Notes: a model not told the origin generated them from the letters alone. Shown: positions 19,108-28,188, counted from the first letter of the stretch. The stretch: 64,000 nucleotides of DNA from CAWDXG01 sp963822115 (GCA_963822115.1 CAWGGM010000010.1:186001-250000), one strand, 5' to 3'. Numbers and translations: made by a program.

Positions 19108-22100
19108 GTGGCAATGGGCGCAATGAACGGGGACTCGGGGCTCCGCAGGACAGCACTGGGCCGCGCGACGCACGGGCGGCGCGGCATACGCCTTTTCTGG
19201 ACATGCACGCTCGCCGCGCTCGTGTGGACGCTGCTGCCGCGGACTGCATCCGCACAGTGCGACACGAAAGATCCGAACGACTGTGACGCCGACGGCACGC
19301 CCAACCGCCAGGATGCGTGCCCGGCTCCACTAGCCGGTAATCTGGATGCGAGCATCCGCCACGGCTTCCGCGACGTGGCCTGCTACGCGCGCGTTGTCGA
19401 CGCGCTCGCTGCCACCAGCGGCTGCATCCCGGTCGCCGTCCGTCCCTTCGAGAGGGACGTGCCCGCCGATCCTACGGATCCCAATTCCACGGTCACCCAC
19501 CGCGTCGGCTTCACCTGGGTGGGCGTGCTGGACAAGAACGCGGCCGTCGCGCCGGACCCCAAGCTCAGCAAGCTCGTCGCGGACGCCGCCACGCCGAACG
19601 AGGTGGAAAGCTCGCTCCGCGACACGGCAGCCAACGCCGAACCCGTGCCCAACGCGCTGTTCGCCTGCATGCAGTCAGTGGAGATCCAGACCGCGTCGGC
19701 CAGCACCATCGGTACCCCGGCCTTCAAGCCCTACCCCATCGTGCAGGGCTTCCGAATCACCGCCAGCTACGCCCGCGGCATGGTGGAAGCGGCGAACACC
19801 GCGGCAAGCATCGGCTACCCCGCAGGCGATCCCACGAAATTCCAGGACGCGCTGGGCCTGATCACGGATCCCTGTGCCGCGCACGGACCCGGTACGTGCT
19901 GGCTGCGCGGTCTGGTCGGCACCAACGGCGCTCTGGAAGACGACGGCACGGACTGGGGCATCAAGGATTCGACCTTCGTCACCGAGGTCCAGCCCACCCA
20001 GGATGACTATCTGCCGACGGACATCGACAAGGTCTACGACGCGGACTGCATGCACAAGAAGATCCTCCAGAAGATCATCAACGCCCTGCAGCAGACCAAA
20101 CCCGTCGACTGGCCGGGCCCGCCGCAGCCCGATCCGATCGCCGCGCTCGAGGGACTGACAACGCCGTTCGGACTGCAGGCAGTCGCGTTCACGGGCCCGG
20201 GCATGTCCCTGCCCGCGGGCGCGCAGCCGTTCGGCAACGTCGAGACGGCCGAGTACCTCACCCAGGCGGCGGTCGCGACTGTGGACGTCGGGGACCTGTA
20301 CGCACCTGTGGCGAGCGACTGCAGCGTGCCGACGACTGGCCCCAATTTCATGTTTCCCATCTACCAGGACGTCGTCTACCCCACGGTCCAGGACGCCTCG
20401 ACTCACCGCCACCTCAGCGGATGGAAGGGCTTCATGGACGGCCGAGCCGCGCCGCGCCCGTACGCGCCTGGCGTCACCGCGTTCTACGCGACGCACGCGC
20501 ACGGCAGCTATCCGGAGGTCGATCGCGAGTTCTCCTTCAATCTGCTGAAGCCGCGCCCGCCGACGCCGCCGCCCTTCCGCGACGCGATATCCACCTCGGC
20601 ACTGCTTCTCTCGCAGACGCCGACCGGGTCCAGGCCGGCCTACGCCGTAGTGGAGACCGGCCACGCGCTCTGGGGCATTCTCGAAGAGCTGAACTGGTCG
20701 CAGCACGTCACGCCACTGGCTGCTCCATGGGTGCGCGACAGCGGTGGCCAGCGCACCCTCGGCATCTACCACCTCGCCCAGCACATCGACTCGCAGAGCT
20801 ACGACTACGCCCACGACGAGTGGACGGCGAAGTACACCGAGTACGGCGGCCAGGCCGACTACGCCGAGGTCACGGCGCCCGTCGCGTGGTTCTCTGGCGA
20901 CGGCAAGAACCTCGAGCAAGCGCGTGTGTCCGTACACGTCACCGGCGACAAGTGGCACCCCGCCGGCGATCAGTGGCTGGACAACGGGAAGAACACCAAA
21001 TGCCCCACCCTCGCCGGCCAGCTGCCGTCGTTCCCGATGAATCCGAACTACGGCTCCACCAACGGCTTCTGCCAGGACTATCCCGCCATCCAGAACATCC
21101 CCGAGCTACAGGACTACACCAAGCGAGAGCAGTTCTGTGCCGCCGACAAGTACAACCCCGGCACCCCCGAGCTGCACTGGAAACCGCTGAAGGACCGGAC
21201 GGCATTCGCCGCGCTGTGGGGGCAGCTGCCAACGAGCAACCGCACGACGGCGCACTTCCCGCCCTCGGATCTCGTCCGCGCCGGCGCCGGGGACATCCGT
21301 AACCTCCACCAGAGCCCCGACATCAACTGGGTGTTCGACCAGGACGACATCCAGACCACCGACCTCATGGGCACCTTCAACAACAAGGTCTGCTGGTCGC
21401 AGCTGGACCTGTCAGCGTTTGGCCTCGACCCCATCCGGATGGCCAACTCCTGCTCCGACCCCGGCTACGCCGTCTGCGGCAGCCTGGCCGAGAAGGGCCA
21501 GTGCTGCAATCCCATCGAGCAGGCGTTCGAGACGTACAAGAAGGAGCTGAAGGATGCGTGTTCCTGCAGCAGCTCGGACTGCAGTGACACCTGGCAGTGG
21601 GCCTGCGATATCGGGGACGCGGTAGCATGCGGCGCGAAAGAGCTATCCGAATGCACTTTCGCCTTCTTTGCCGGCGGCATGGAATTCGTCTTCAACACCG
21701 CGATCGACTATTCGAATCTGCTGTGCGTGCCCGTCACCGGCAAGCCCTGCTTCGGCAGCGCAGGGTATTCGATCTGCAGCGGGGCTCCGGGCCGCAGCAG
21801 CCACGAGATGGAAAACGAGCTCGAGTACAACCTCGCCTACGGCGCGCTGGTGAACACGACCGGGCGGGGCTCCGGGTATCTCTACCCGCAGGACTGCAAC
21901 GCTCCCCCGCCCGAGCCCACCATCACCACCGTCTGCAAGTTTCCGGACGACTACGTCCCCGGCAACTGGCTGTTCAATCCCAACGAAGCCGGCCTGCGGG
22001 AGCCGGAATCCAAGTTCCACGGCATCGCTCCTGCTCTGGCGAGAGTATCGTTGGATCACGAGATGGAACTGTGGGGCACGCTCAACGCTGGCTTGGCGGA

Positions 22101-22737
22101 CAAAGGGCCGGAGCTCATCGAGCATACCGCGCCGCTCACGCTGGGCCCTGGCATCTTCCAGAAACCCTATGGCGCCTGGGCCTGGATGGCGACTACCTCC
22201 GGCGAGGACGGGGCAACCGTCCCGCGGATCCTGGTAGCCTCGAAGGCGACTCACCATCTCGGGCGCGAGCTCCTGAACCCACAGAACCAGCACCCACCGC
22301 CACCGGAGGCCTTTCGTATGGAAATGCTCGGCGATCTCATCGTCGACTGCGGCCACTTGCCGTTCCGCACGGAGATTCATCCGCCCGTCGCCATCGTGCT
22401 GCACTTGGCCGGCACGCAGCGCAACCGCTACAGCCTGTGGGGCTGGCATCGCAGCACTGTCGATCGCGATGGCGTGGATGTCGCTCTCTGGCCCGACGAG
22501 CCGCGCCCCAGCGCAAACGCCCAGATCAAGATGAACGTCGTCTTCGACGGCGGCATCGGCAGCGGCGCAGGCAACTGGGACTGCTCTCCCAGCCCGCCCG
22601 ATGTCCCCACGCACGTCGAGTGCTACCTGGCCGCCGACAAACCCAACGCCCAGGGCCGTTGCGTCGACAACCCCCGCATGCGCTCCGACTGCGCCTCGGA
22701 CGTCGCGGGCGGGCTGGTGGAGGTGTACTGGCAATGA
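19108..22737 (+). CDS. Large secreted Cys-rich protein, head of the tandem array
   Basis: About 1209 residues. A long N-terminus ends in a signal peptide (WTCTLAALVWTLLP, cleavage near ASA-Q). A thrombospondin-type-3-like Asp/Cys segment follows (DPNDCDADGTPNRQDACP). The ~1000-residue body has many cysteines and no domain I recognise, including a cluster CSCSSSDCSDTWQWACD. The last ~140 residues (from MLGDLIVDCG) form a distinct module that is copied in shortened form six times downstream. The start is uncertain: GGAG at 19091 could serve TTG 19102, GTG 19108 or ATG 19114. The stop overlaps the first lipoprotein start (ATGA). Confidence 0.82.
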   Translation: MAMGAMNGDSGLRRTALGRATHGRRGIRLFWTCTLAALVWTLLPRTASAQCDTKDPNDCDADGTPNRQDACPAPLAGNLDASIRHGFRDVACYARVVDALAATSGCIPVAVRPFERDVPADPTDPNSTVTHRVGFTWVGVLDKNAAVAPDPKLSKLVADAATPNEVESSLRDTAANAEPVPNALFACMQSVEIQTASASTIGTPAFKPYPIVQGFRITASYARGMVEAANTAASIGYPAGDPTKFQDALGLITDPCAAHGPGTCWLRGLVGTNGALEDDGTDWGIKDSTFVTEVQPTQDDYLPTDIDKVYDADCMHKKILQKIINALQQTKPVDWPGPPQPDPIAALEGLTTPFGLQAVAFTGPGMSLPAGAQPFGNVETAEYLTQAAVATVDVGDLYAPVASDCSVPTTGPNFMFPIYQDVVYPTVQDASTHRHLSGWKGFMDGRAAPRPYAPGVTAFYATHAHGSYPEVDREFSFNLLKPRPPTPPPFRDAISTSALLLSQTPTGSRPAYAVVETGHALWGILEELNWSQHVTPLAAPWVRDSGGQRTLGIYHLAQHIDSQSYDYAHDEWTAKYTEYGGQADYAEVTAPVAWFSGDGKNLEQARVSVHVTGDKWHPAGDQWLDNGKNTKCPTLAGQLPSFPMNPNYGSTNGFCQDYPAIQNIPELQDYTKREQFCAADKYNPGTPELHWKPLKDRTAFAALWGQLPTSNRTTAHFPPSDLVRAGAGDIRNLHQSPDINWVFDQDDIQTTDLMGTFNNKVCWSQLDLSAFGLDPIRMANSCSDPGYAVCGSLAEKGQCCNPIEQAFETYKKELKDACSCSSSDCSDTWQWACDIGDAVACGAKELSECTFAFFAGGMEFVFNTAIDYSNLLCVPVTGKPCFGSAGYSICSGAPGRSSHEMENELEYNLAYGALVNTTGRGSGYLYPQDCNAPPPEPTITTVCKFPDDYVPGNWLFNPNEAGLREPESKFHGIAPALARVSLDHEMELWGTLNAGLADKGPELIEHTAPLTLGPGIFQKPYGAWAWMATTSGEDGATVPRILVASKATHHLGRELLNPQNQHPPPPEAFRMEMLGDLIVDCGHLPFRTEIHPPVAIVLHLAGTQRNRYSLWGWHRSTVDRDGVDVALWPDEPRPSANAQIKMNVVFDGGIGSGAGNWDCSPSPPDVPTHVECYLAADKPNAQGRCVDNPRMRSDCASDVAGGLVEVYWQ

Positions 22738-23360
22738 GACACCTGGTGCGGAACCTGCTTGCGATGCTCGGGGGCTCCGTGCTGATCGCGGCGTGTAGCG
22801 GCCTCAATGGTCTCAGCGGGGACCAGTACTACGAAGACGCGCAGTACCTCCGCAGATGGAAGGTAGTCGATGCGTCGGGCAGTGTGCTGTCGGAAGGCTG
22901 CGCCCAGGAGCCACAGAGCACTACCAATAGCGATGACTGGGGCGCGCGCATCAAGGTCCACGCCTCCGCCGGGAGCATCGTCACCGACCAGGACAATCTG
23001 GGGTCGCAACGGGTGTCGAAGGGCAAGTCCAACAAGCAGTTCCCGACGAGCGATGCGTATTGGTGCAGCGACCAAGACACGACCCAGGTAGCCGGTGGGG
23101 TGTACGGTCTCGCCACGCTGCATGTGGTTGGCACCGATCCTCCCGCAACACTCCAGAGTGTCGATCTGGTCAACCCGAGGAAGGACTCCTATGGAGATGT
23201 TCTCGCCGATGAAGTCAAGGTACGGCTCCAAATCCTACATCCGGGCGTCCTCCACCTCGGCTACTCGATCAGTCTCGAGTCATCGGATGCCGGCGCGGAC
23301 GGCAGCGCTGATGCAGGACAGATCGTGGACAAGACCTACGCCGCCATGACCATCGAATGA
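22734..23360 (+). CDS. Array lipoprotein 1
   Basis: 208 residues. Signal type A (MRHLVRNLLAMLGG) has lipobox LIAAC and SGLNGLSGD after it. The mature domain has the family hallmarks: YLRRWKVVDASG, a Cys in LSEGC, DAYWCSDQDT, LHPGVLHLG and a Thr-Ile end (AAMTIE). The two conserved Cys (GC, YWC) may form a disulfide. This is the most divergent mature domain of the seven. An Asp/Ala/Gly tail (DAGADGSADAG) precedes the end. It should be membrane-anchored; its function is unknown. Confidence 0.85.
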   Translation: MRHLVRNLLAMLGGSVLIAACSGLNGLSGDQYYEDAQYLRRWKVVDASGSVLSEGCAQEPQSTTNSDDWGARIKVHASAGSIVTDQDNLGSQRVSKGKSNKQFPTSDAYWCSDQDTTQVAGGVYGLATLHVVGTDPPATLQSVDLVNPRKDSYGDVLADEVKVRLQILHPGVLHLGYSISLESSDAGADGSADAGQIVDKTYAAMTIE

Positions 23361-23361
23361 C

Positions 23362-23694
23362 ATGCCAACCGCCCCGACGCCCAACGGAACCGAGCAGGGC
23401 ATGCTCGGCGATCTCATCGTCGACTGCGGCCGTATGCACTTCTGCTGGCCCGACGCGCCGCGCCCCAATCCGACGGCGCAGCTCGAGGTGCACGTCGTCT
23501 TCGACGGTGGGATCGGCAGCGGCGCGGGCAAGTGGAACTGCTCGCCCAGCCCGCCGGACGTCCCCACGCACATCCGCTGCGACTTGGCCGCCGACACGCC
23601 TAGTGCCCAGGGAAGTTGCATCGACAACCCCCGCATGCGCTCCGACTGCGCCTCCGACGTCGCGGGCGGGCTCGTGGAGGTGTACTGGCAATGA
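23362..23694 (+). CDS. C-terminal module remnant T1 (110 aa)
   Basis: Homologous to the end of the large secreted protein (MLGDLIVDCG, VVFDGGIGSGAG, PPDVPTH, NPRMRSDCASDVAGG, VEVYWQ) but missing an internal segment of about 40 residues. It has no signal peptide. It starts one base after the stop of lipoprotein 1 and ends in an ATGA overlap with lipoprotein 2. Its last codons contain the GGAGG ribosome-binding site of the next gene. Confidence 0.65.
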   Translation: MPTAPTPNGTEQGMLGDLIVDCGRMHFCWPDAPRPNPTAQLEVHVVFDGGIGSGAGKWNCSPSPPDVPTHIRCDLAADTPSAQGSCIDNPRMRSDCASDVAGGLVEVYWQ

Positions 23695-24323
23695 CGGGCT
23701 CGGCTCGAAGAATACTCGGCGCACTCGGCGCGTGCCTGCTCGCAGCCGCGTGCAGCGGACCCAACTGGAATTCCGGCGAGAACAATCAGGGTACTGCGCA
23801 CCTGCGTCGCTGGAAGGTCACGGATGCGTCGGGCAAGGTGCTGTCTTCGGGGTGCACCCAGCAATCGGCTCCAGGACCAGCGTACTGCACCAACGTGATC
23901 ACAGTGCAGGCCGCGACCGGAAGCATCGTCACATACGAAGACAATCTTGGAATGCAGGACGTGGACAAGAGCCGGGGCCTCCTCGAGGACACCGATGCCT
24001 ATTGGTGCAGCAACAAGGACATGGTTAGCACCCACAATTTCGGGACGACAGGCCTTGAAGCCGTGGAAGTCACGGACGCAGATCCGCCCGCAACAGTCCA
24101 GAAGATCGCGCTCGTCAATCCCACCAAGGATTCCCAGAACCAGACATCGGCCGAGGGGATCCGGCTCCAGCTCAAGATCCTCCACCCCGGTGTCCTCCAT
24201 CTCGGCTTCCTCGTCCCCGCGGATGCCGACGCGGGTGGAGACGCCGGCGTAGACAGTGGAGACGCGGGAGCGGATGCAGCATCCCAGCTCGAAGGCGTCT
24301 ACCCGGCGATGACGATCCAATGA
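23691..24323 (+). CDS. Array lipoprotein 2
   Basis: 210 residues. Signal type B (MTGSARRILGALGACLLAAAC) is followed by SGPNWNSGENN. The mature domain has HLRRWKVTDASGKVLSSGC, DAYWCSNKD, ILHPGVLHLGF and ends YPAMTIQ after an Asp/Ala/Gly-rich stretch. It is closest to lipoprotein 3 in the mature part, while its signal region is almost identical at DNA level to that of lipoprotein 7. Confidence 0.86.
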   Translation: MTGSARRILGALGACLLAAACSGPNWNSGENNQGTAHLRRWKVTDASGKVLSSGCTQQSAPGPAYCTNVITVQAATGSIVTYEDNLGMQDVDKSRGLLEDTDAYWCSNKDMVSTHNFGTTGLEAVEVTDADPPATVQKIALVNPTKDSQNQTSAEGIRLQLKILHPGVLHLGFLVPADADAGGDAGVDSGDAGADAASQLEGVYPAMTIQ

Positions 24324-24508
24324 GTCACGAGATGTCGGTCCACGAGCCATCGGAGCGCTGCACGCCGCCCGACGTGCCCACGCACATCCGCTGCGATCTG
24401 GCTGCCGCCGCGCCCGATTCCCAGGGCAGTTGCAGCGACAACCCCCGCATGCGCTCCGACTGTGCCTCCGACGTCGCCGGCGGACTCGTGGAGGTGTACT
24501 GGCAATGA
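24320..24508 (+). CDS. C-terminal module remnant T2 (62 aa)
   Basis: Starts with MSHEMSVHEPSERC, overlapping the lipoprotein 2 stop as ATGA, then joins directly to PPDVPTHIRCDLAA and the conserved end NPRMRSDCASDVAGG...VEVYWQ. Most of the module is deleted but the frame is kept. It ends in ATGA with lipoprotein 3 and supplies its GGAGG. Confidence 0.55.
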   Translation: MSHEMSVHEPSERCTPPDVPTHIRCDLAAAAPDSQGSCSDNPRMRSDCASDVAGGLVEVYWQ

Positions 24509-25143
24509 CCGGCTCCGCGCAAAAAGTACTCGCCGCACTCGGCGCGTGCCTGCTCGCAGCCGCGTGCAGCGGACCCAACTGGACACCCGGCGAAAACAAT
24601 GAAGGTGCGGCATACCTGCGCCGCTGGAAGGTGACGGATGCGTCCGGCAAGGTGCTGTCCGAGGGCTGCACGCAGCAATCCAGCCTGGGACCGGGATACG
24701 CCAAGGATGTCATCCATGTTCACGCGGTCGCGGGAACCGTCGTCTCCTACCAAGACAACCTTGGAATCGAGTACGTGGACAAGAGCCGACAGGACCAGAA
24801 CCTACCTACGAACGATGCGTACTGGTGCGGCAACCAGGATACAGTCAGCGTCGACGTGTTCTCGGGAAGCTACTTCCAGGACGTGCAAGTCGCCGACACG
24901 GACGCGCCCGCAACGCTCCAGAACGTCGAGCTACTCAATCCTCACAAGGATGTCCAGAACGACCTAGTGGCGGATGGCATGCGACTGCAGCTGAAGATCG
25001 TCCATCCCGGTGTCCTCCATCTAGGCTTCCTCGTCCCCGCGGATGCCGACGCGGGTGCAGATGCTGGCGTAGACAGTGGAGACGCGGGAGGGGATGCAGG
25101 GTCTCAGCTTGAGGGCGTCTACCCGGCGATGACGATCCAATGA
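24505..25143 (+). CDS. Array lipoprotein 3
   Basis: 212 residues. Signal type B (MTGSAQKVLAALGACLLAAAC), SGPNWTPGENN, YLRRWKVTDASGKVLSEGC, DAYWCGNQDT, VHPGVLHLGF, and the C-terminal Asp/Ala/Gly tract LVPADADAGADAG ending YPAMTIQ. The pair with lipoprotein 2 shares the tract and the following MSHEMSV remnant head, indicating unit duplication. Confidence 0.86.
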   Translation: MTGSAQKVLAALGACLLAAACSGPNWTPGENNEGAAYLRRWKVTDASGKVLSEGCTQQSSLGPGYAKDVIHVHAVAGTVVSYQDNLGIEYVDKSRQDQNLPTNDAYWCGNQDTVSVDVFSGSYFQDVQVADTDAPATLQNVELLNPHKDVQNDLVADGMRLQLKIVHPGVLHLGFLVPADADAGADAGVDSGDAGGDAGSQLEGVYPAMTIQ

Positions 25144-25347
25144 GTCACGAGATGTCGGTCACACACGAGCCATCGAAGCGCACGCCGCGAGGGCCACCAG
25201 CGACACGCCCTCCCGCGAGTGCCCTCCGACTGCGCCAGCGACGTCGCGGGCGGAAATTCCCAGGGCAGTTGCAACGACAACCCCCGCATGCGCTCCGACT
25301 GTGCCAGCGACGTCGCGGGCGGACTCGTGGAGGTGTACTGGCAATGA
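25140..25347 (+). pseudogene. C-terminal module remnant T3, out of frame with its own start
   Basis: The head MSHEMSVTHEPSKR starts at 25140 in ATGA overlap with lipoprotein 3, but this frame never reaches the tail stop. It runs through in frame into lipoprotein 4. The tail frame shows SDCASDVAGG twice (an internal duplication) around NSQGSCNDNPRMR, then VEVYWQ and the ATGA junction at 25344. It is the most degraded copy, yet the GGAGG block is intact. Confidence 0.6.
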
Positions 25348-25985
25348 GACGCGCGATGCGGAACCTGCTGGCCGTGGTGGGCGCGGGCGTACTGGTCGCA
25401 AGCTGTGGCCCGGGCGAGGTGGAGAGGTACACGGGTGCCGAGTACGTGCACCGCTGGAAGGTCACCGATGCCTCCGGAGCGACACTTTCAGCCGGCTGCA
25501 TGAAATCCTCCGACGGCAGTTCTTCCGGACAGGACTGGGTACCTGCGCAGCAGTCTGCCTTCTGGGCACAGCAGATCCAGGTCAAGGCCAGTCCGGGGTC
25601 GGTTATCACCGACGAGGACAACCTGGGCACGGAAAGTGTCCAGAAGTCCAGGGTGGCGAACCGGCTACCAACCGGCGATGCGTATTGGTGCAGCGACGCC
25701 GACAACTCGGGGCCCATTAGCGCCCCCGTGGTCGGGCTGGACACACTGCATGTAGTCGACGCCGACCCGCCCGCGACGATCGTGAGCGTGACGCTCACCA
25801 ACCCCGAGAACGATCCCCAAGCCGGGATAGTGGCGTATGGCTTCACGCTGCGGCTCCGCGTCCAGCACCCGGGCGTACTTCACCTTGGGTTCTCCGCACC
25901 ACCAACAACTACGGACGCGGGCACACCCAGCACCGACGCGGGGCCCAGCCCAACATACACCTACGCTGCGATGACGATCCTGTGA
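25344..25985 (+). CDS. Array lipoprotein 4
   Basis: 213 residues with a divergent signal (MRRAMRNLLAVVGAGVLVASC). The mature domain has YVHRWKVTDASGATLSAGC, QDWVPAQQSAFWAQQ, DAYWCSDADN, VQHPGVLHLGF and TYAAMTIL. From about 25480 onward the DNA is nearly identical to lipoprotein 5. An alternative longer frame from 25140 is open but would bury the signal peptide, so ATG 25344 with GGAGG upstream is preferred. Confidence 0.86.
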   Translation: MRRAMRNLLAVVGAGVLVASCGPGEVERYTGAEYVHRWKVTDASGATLSAGCMKSSDGSSSGQDWVPAQQSAFWAQQIQVKASPGSVITDEDNLGTESVQKSRVANRLPTGDAYWCSDADNSGPISAPVVGLDTLHVVDADPPATIVSVTLTNPENDPQAGIVAYGFTLRLRVQHPGVLHLGFSAPPTTTDAGTPSTDAGPSPTYTYAAMTIL

Positions 25986-26449
25986 CCCAGGCCATTCCGA
26001 CAGCCCCAACACCCGGACGAACCGAGCAGCATGAGACGCTCGGCGATCTGATCGTCGACTGCGGCCACGTGCCGTTCCGCACGGAGATCCATCCGCCCGT
26101 CGCCATCGCGCTGCACCTCGCCGGAGCTCCCCGCAGCCGCTACAGCCTGTGGGGCTGGCATCGTAGCACTCTCGATCGCGAGCCGGTCGATGTCGACCTC
26201 TGGCCCGACGAGCCGCGCCCCAGCGCAAACGCCCAGATCAAGATGAACGTCGTCTTCGACGGCGGCATCGGCAGCGGCGCAGGCAACTGGGACTGCTCTC
26301 CTAGCCCACCCGATGTCCCCACGCACGTCGAGTGCTACCTGGTCGCCGACAAGCCCAACGCCCTGGGCCGTTGCGTCGACAACCCGCGCATGCGCTCCGA
26401 CTGCGCCTCCGACGTCGCGGGCGGGCTCGTGGAGGTCTACTGGCAATGA
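25982..26449 (+). CDS. C-terminal module remnant T4 (155 aa, nearly complete)
   Basis: The least reduced copy. After a short head (TQAIPTAPTPGRTEQHE) it matches the last ~140 residues of the large protein almost throughout, including LHLAG, SLWGWHRST, WPDEPRPSANAQIKMN and VEVYWQ. It starts at GTG 25982 (GTGA overlap). No signal peptide is present, so if translated it would stay in the cytoplasm, unlike the parent protein. Confidence 0.68.
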   Translation: MTQAIPTAPTPGRTEQHETLGDLIVDCGHVPFRTEIHPPVAIALHLAGAPRSRYSLWGWHRSTLDREPVDVDLWPDEPRPSANAQIKMNVVFDGGIGSGAGNWDCSPSPPDVPTHVECYLVADKPNALGRCVDNPRMRSDCASDVAGGLVEVYWQ

Positions 26450-27099
26450 GACACGTGGTGCGGAAGCTGCTGGCGATGCTCGGGGGCTGCGTGCTGGTCG
26501 CGGCGTGTAGCGGCCTCAGCGGTCTCAGCGGCGATCAAAGCTACGACGGTGCCGAATACGTGCACCGCTGGAAAGTGACGGATGCGTCCGGAGCGACACT
26601 TTCAGCCGGGTGCATGAAATCGTCCGACGGCAGTTCTACCGGGCAGGACTGGGTACCTGCGCAGCAGTCTGCCTTCTGGGCACAGCAGATCCAGGTCAAG
26701 GCCAGCGCGGGGTCGGTGATCACCGACGAGGACAACCTCGGCACTGAAAGTGTCCAGAAGTCCAGGGCGGCGAAGCAGCTACCAACTAGCGATGCGTATT
26801 GGTGCAGCGACGCCGACAACACGGGGCGCATTGGCTTCCCGGTGGTTGGCCTGGACACGCTGCATGTAGTCGACGCCGACCCGCCTGCGGTGATCGTGAG
26901 CGTGACGCTCACCAACCCCGAGAACGATCCCCAAGCCGGGATAGTGGCGTATGGCTTCACGCTGCGGCTCCGCGTCCAACACCCGGGCGTACTTCACCTT
27001 GGATTCTCTCCACCGCCAACAACAACGGACGCGGGCGCACCAAGCACCGACGCGGGTACGAGCCCAACGTACACCTACGCTGCGATGACGATCTTGTGA
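26446..27099 (+). CDS. Array lipoprotein 5
   Basis: 217 residues. Signal type A (MRHVVRKLLAMLGG, lipobox LVAAC, SGLSGLSGD) is joined to a mature domain almost identical to lipoprotein 4, whose signal is quite different. This is clear mosaicism at the signal/mature boundary. It ends TYAAMTIL. Start by ATGA overlap with T4 and GGAGG ten bases upstream. Confidence 0.86.
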   Translation: MRHVVRKLLAMLGGCVLVAACSGLSGLSGDQSYDGAEYVHRWKVTDASGATLSAGCMKSSDGSSTGQDWVPAQQSAFWAQQIQVKASAGSVITDEDNLGTESVQKSRAAKQLPTSDAYWCSDADNTGRIGFPVVGLDTLHVVDADPPAVIVSVTLTNPENDPQAGIVAYGFTLRLRVQHPGVLHLGFSPPPTTTDAGAPSTDAGTSPTYTYAAMTIL

Positions 27100-27350
27100 C
27101 GCAGAGGATTCCCATAGCCCGCACACCCGGACGAACCGAGCAGCACGAGATGCTCGGCGATCTCATCGTCGACTGCAGCCACGTGCCGTTCAAGACCGAG
27201 ATCCACCCGCCGGATGTCCCCACACACATACACCGCCATCTGGCCGCCGACAGACCCAACGCCCAGGGCCGTTCCGTCGACAACCCCCGCATGCGCTCGG
27301 ACTACGCCTCCAACGTCGCGGGCGGGCTGGTGGAGGTCTACTGGCAATGA
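27096..27350 (+). CDS. C-terminal module remnant T5 (84 aa)
   Basis: GTG 27096 overlaps the lipoprotein 5 stop (GTGA). It keeps EMLGDLIVDC and TEIHPP, then jumps to DVPTH, a deletion joined at a shared CCGCC. Two otherwise invariant cysteines are lost (RSVDNP for RCVDNP; SDYAS for SDCAS), suggesting relaxed selection on the protein while the VEVYWQ/GGAGG block is kept. Confidence 0.58.
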   Translation: MTQRIPIARTPGRTEQHEMLGDLIVDCSHVPFKTEIHPPDVPTHIHRHLAADRPNAQGRSVDNPRMRSDYASNVAGGLVEVYWQ

Positions 27351-27979
27351 GACACGCGGTGCGGAAGGTGCTTGCGATGCTCGGGGGCTCCGTGCTGATC
27401 GCGGCGTGTAGCGGCCTCAATGGTCTCAGCGGGGACCAGAACAACGAGGGCGCCGAGTACCTGCGCCGGTGGAAAGTCACCGATGCAGCAGGCAAGGTGC
27501 TGTCCCAGGGCTGCACGAAGCAGGCTGATCCTGGGTCCCGGTACTGTGCCAACGTGATCAGCGTACATGCGGCCACAGGGACGATGCTGACCTACGACGA
27601 CAATCTCGGCGGCGAGTTCGTCCACAAGAAGCGCGCCAATCGGCAGTTGCCTACGAGCGATACGTACTGGTGCAGCAACCAGGACACGTACCAGGACGAC
27701 TCACCCTGGCTTACGAAGCTCGACGCGGTGCAAGTCGCGGACGCGGATCCCGCTGCCACGATCATCGACGTGCAGCTCATCAAGCCTCATCAGGACCCGC
27801 AGTACGGCACCGTTGCGGAAGGTTTCCGTCTCCAGCTGAAGGTACTCCACCCCGGCCTTCTACACCTCGGCTTCCTGGGCCCGGCCGATCTCGACGCGGG
27901 TGCCGACGCCGCCGCAGACGCCGGTGCCGACGGGGGAACACAACTCTACAACGTCTACCCGGCGATGACGATCCAATGA
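27347..27979 (+). CDS. Array lipoprotein 6
   Basis: 210 residues. Signal type A (MRHAVRKVLAMLGGSVLIAAC, SGLNGLSGD) is nearly identical in DNA to lipoprotein 1. The mature domain (YLRRWKVTDAAGKVLSQGC, DTYWCSNQDTYQDD, VLHPGLLHLGF, YPAMTIQ) is nearly identical to lipoprotein 7, which has a type B signal. This is a second independent case of signal/mature shuffling. Confidence 0.86.
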   Translation: MRHAVRKVLAMLGGSVLIAACSGLNGLSGDQNNEGAEYLRRWKVTDAAGKVLSQGCTKQADPGSRYCANVISVHAATGTMLTYDDNLGGEFVHKKRANRQLPTSDTYWCSNQDTYQDDSPWLTKLDAVQVADADPAATIIDVQLIKPHQDPQYGTVAEGFRLQLKVLHPGLLHLGFLGPADLDAGADAAADAGADGGTQLYNVYPAMTIQ

Positions 27980-28188
27980 GTCAAGCGATGTCGGTCACAC
28001 ACGAGCCATCGGAGCGCACGCCACGAGGGCGTGCCGCCGCCGCTCTGCCCGACGTCCCCACGCACCTCCGCTGCGCTCTGGCTGCCGCCGCGCCCGATTC
28101 CCAGGGAAGTTGCATCGACAACCCCCGAGTGCGCTCCGACTGCGCCTCCGACGTCGCGGGCGGGCTGGTGGAGGTCTACTGGCAATGA
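27976..28188 (+). CDS. C-terminal module remnant T6 (70 aa)
   Basis: Head MSQAMSVTHEPSERTPRG in ATGA overlap with lipoprotein 6, then PDVPTHLRCALAA and the conserved end. It is in frame throughout and ends in ATGA with lipoprotein 7. The same ATGAGTCAAGCGATGTCG head reappears at 28805 as the first codons of an unrelated lipoprotein gene. Confidence 0.55.
   Translation: MSQAMSVTHEPSERTPRGRAAAALPDVPTHLRCALAAAAPDSQGSCIDNPRVRSDCASDVAGGLVEVYWQ

Noticed and set aside
25140..25985. A 281-residue gene starting at 25140 in frame with lipoprotein 4
   Set aside because: The first 68 residues are Arg/Pro-rich remnant sequence in the wrong frame and would bury the signal peptide; the ATG at 25344 has the conserved ribosome-binding site.
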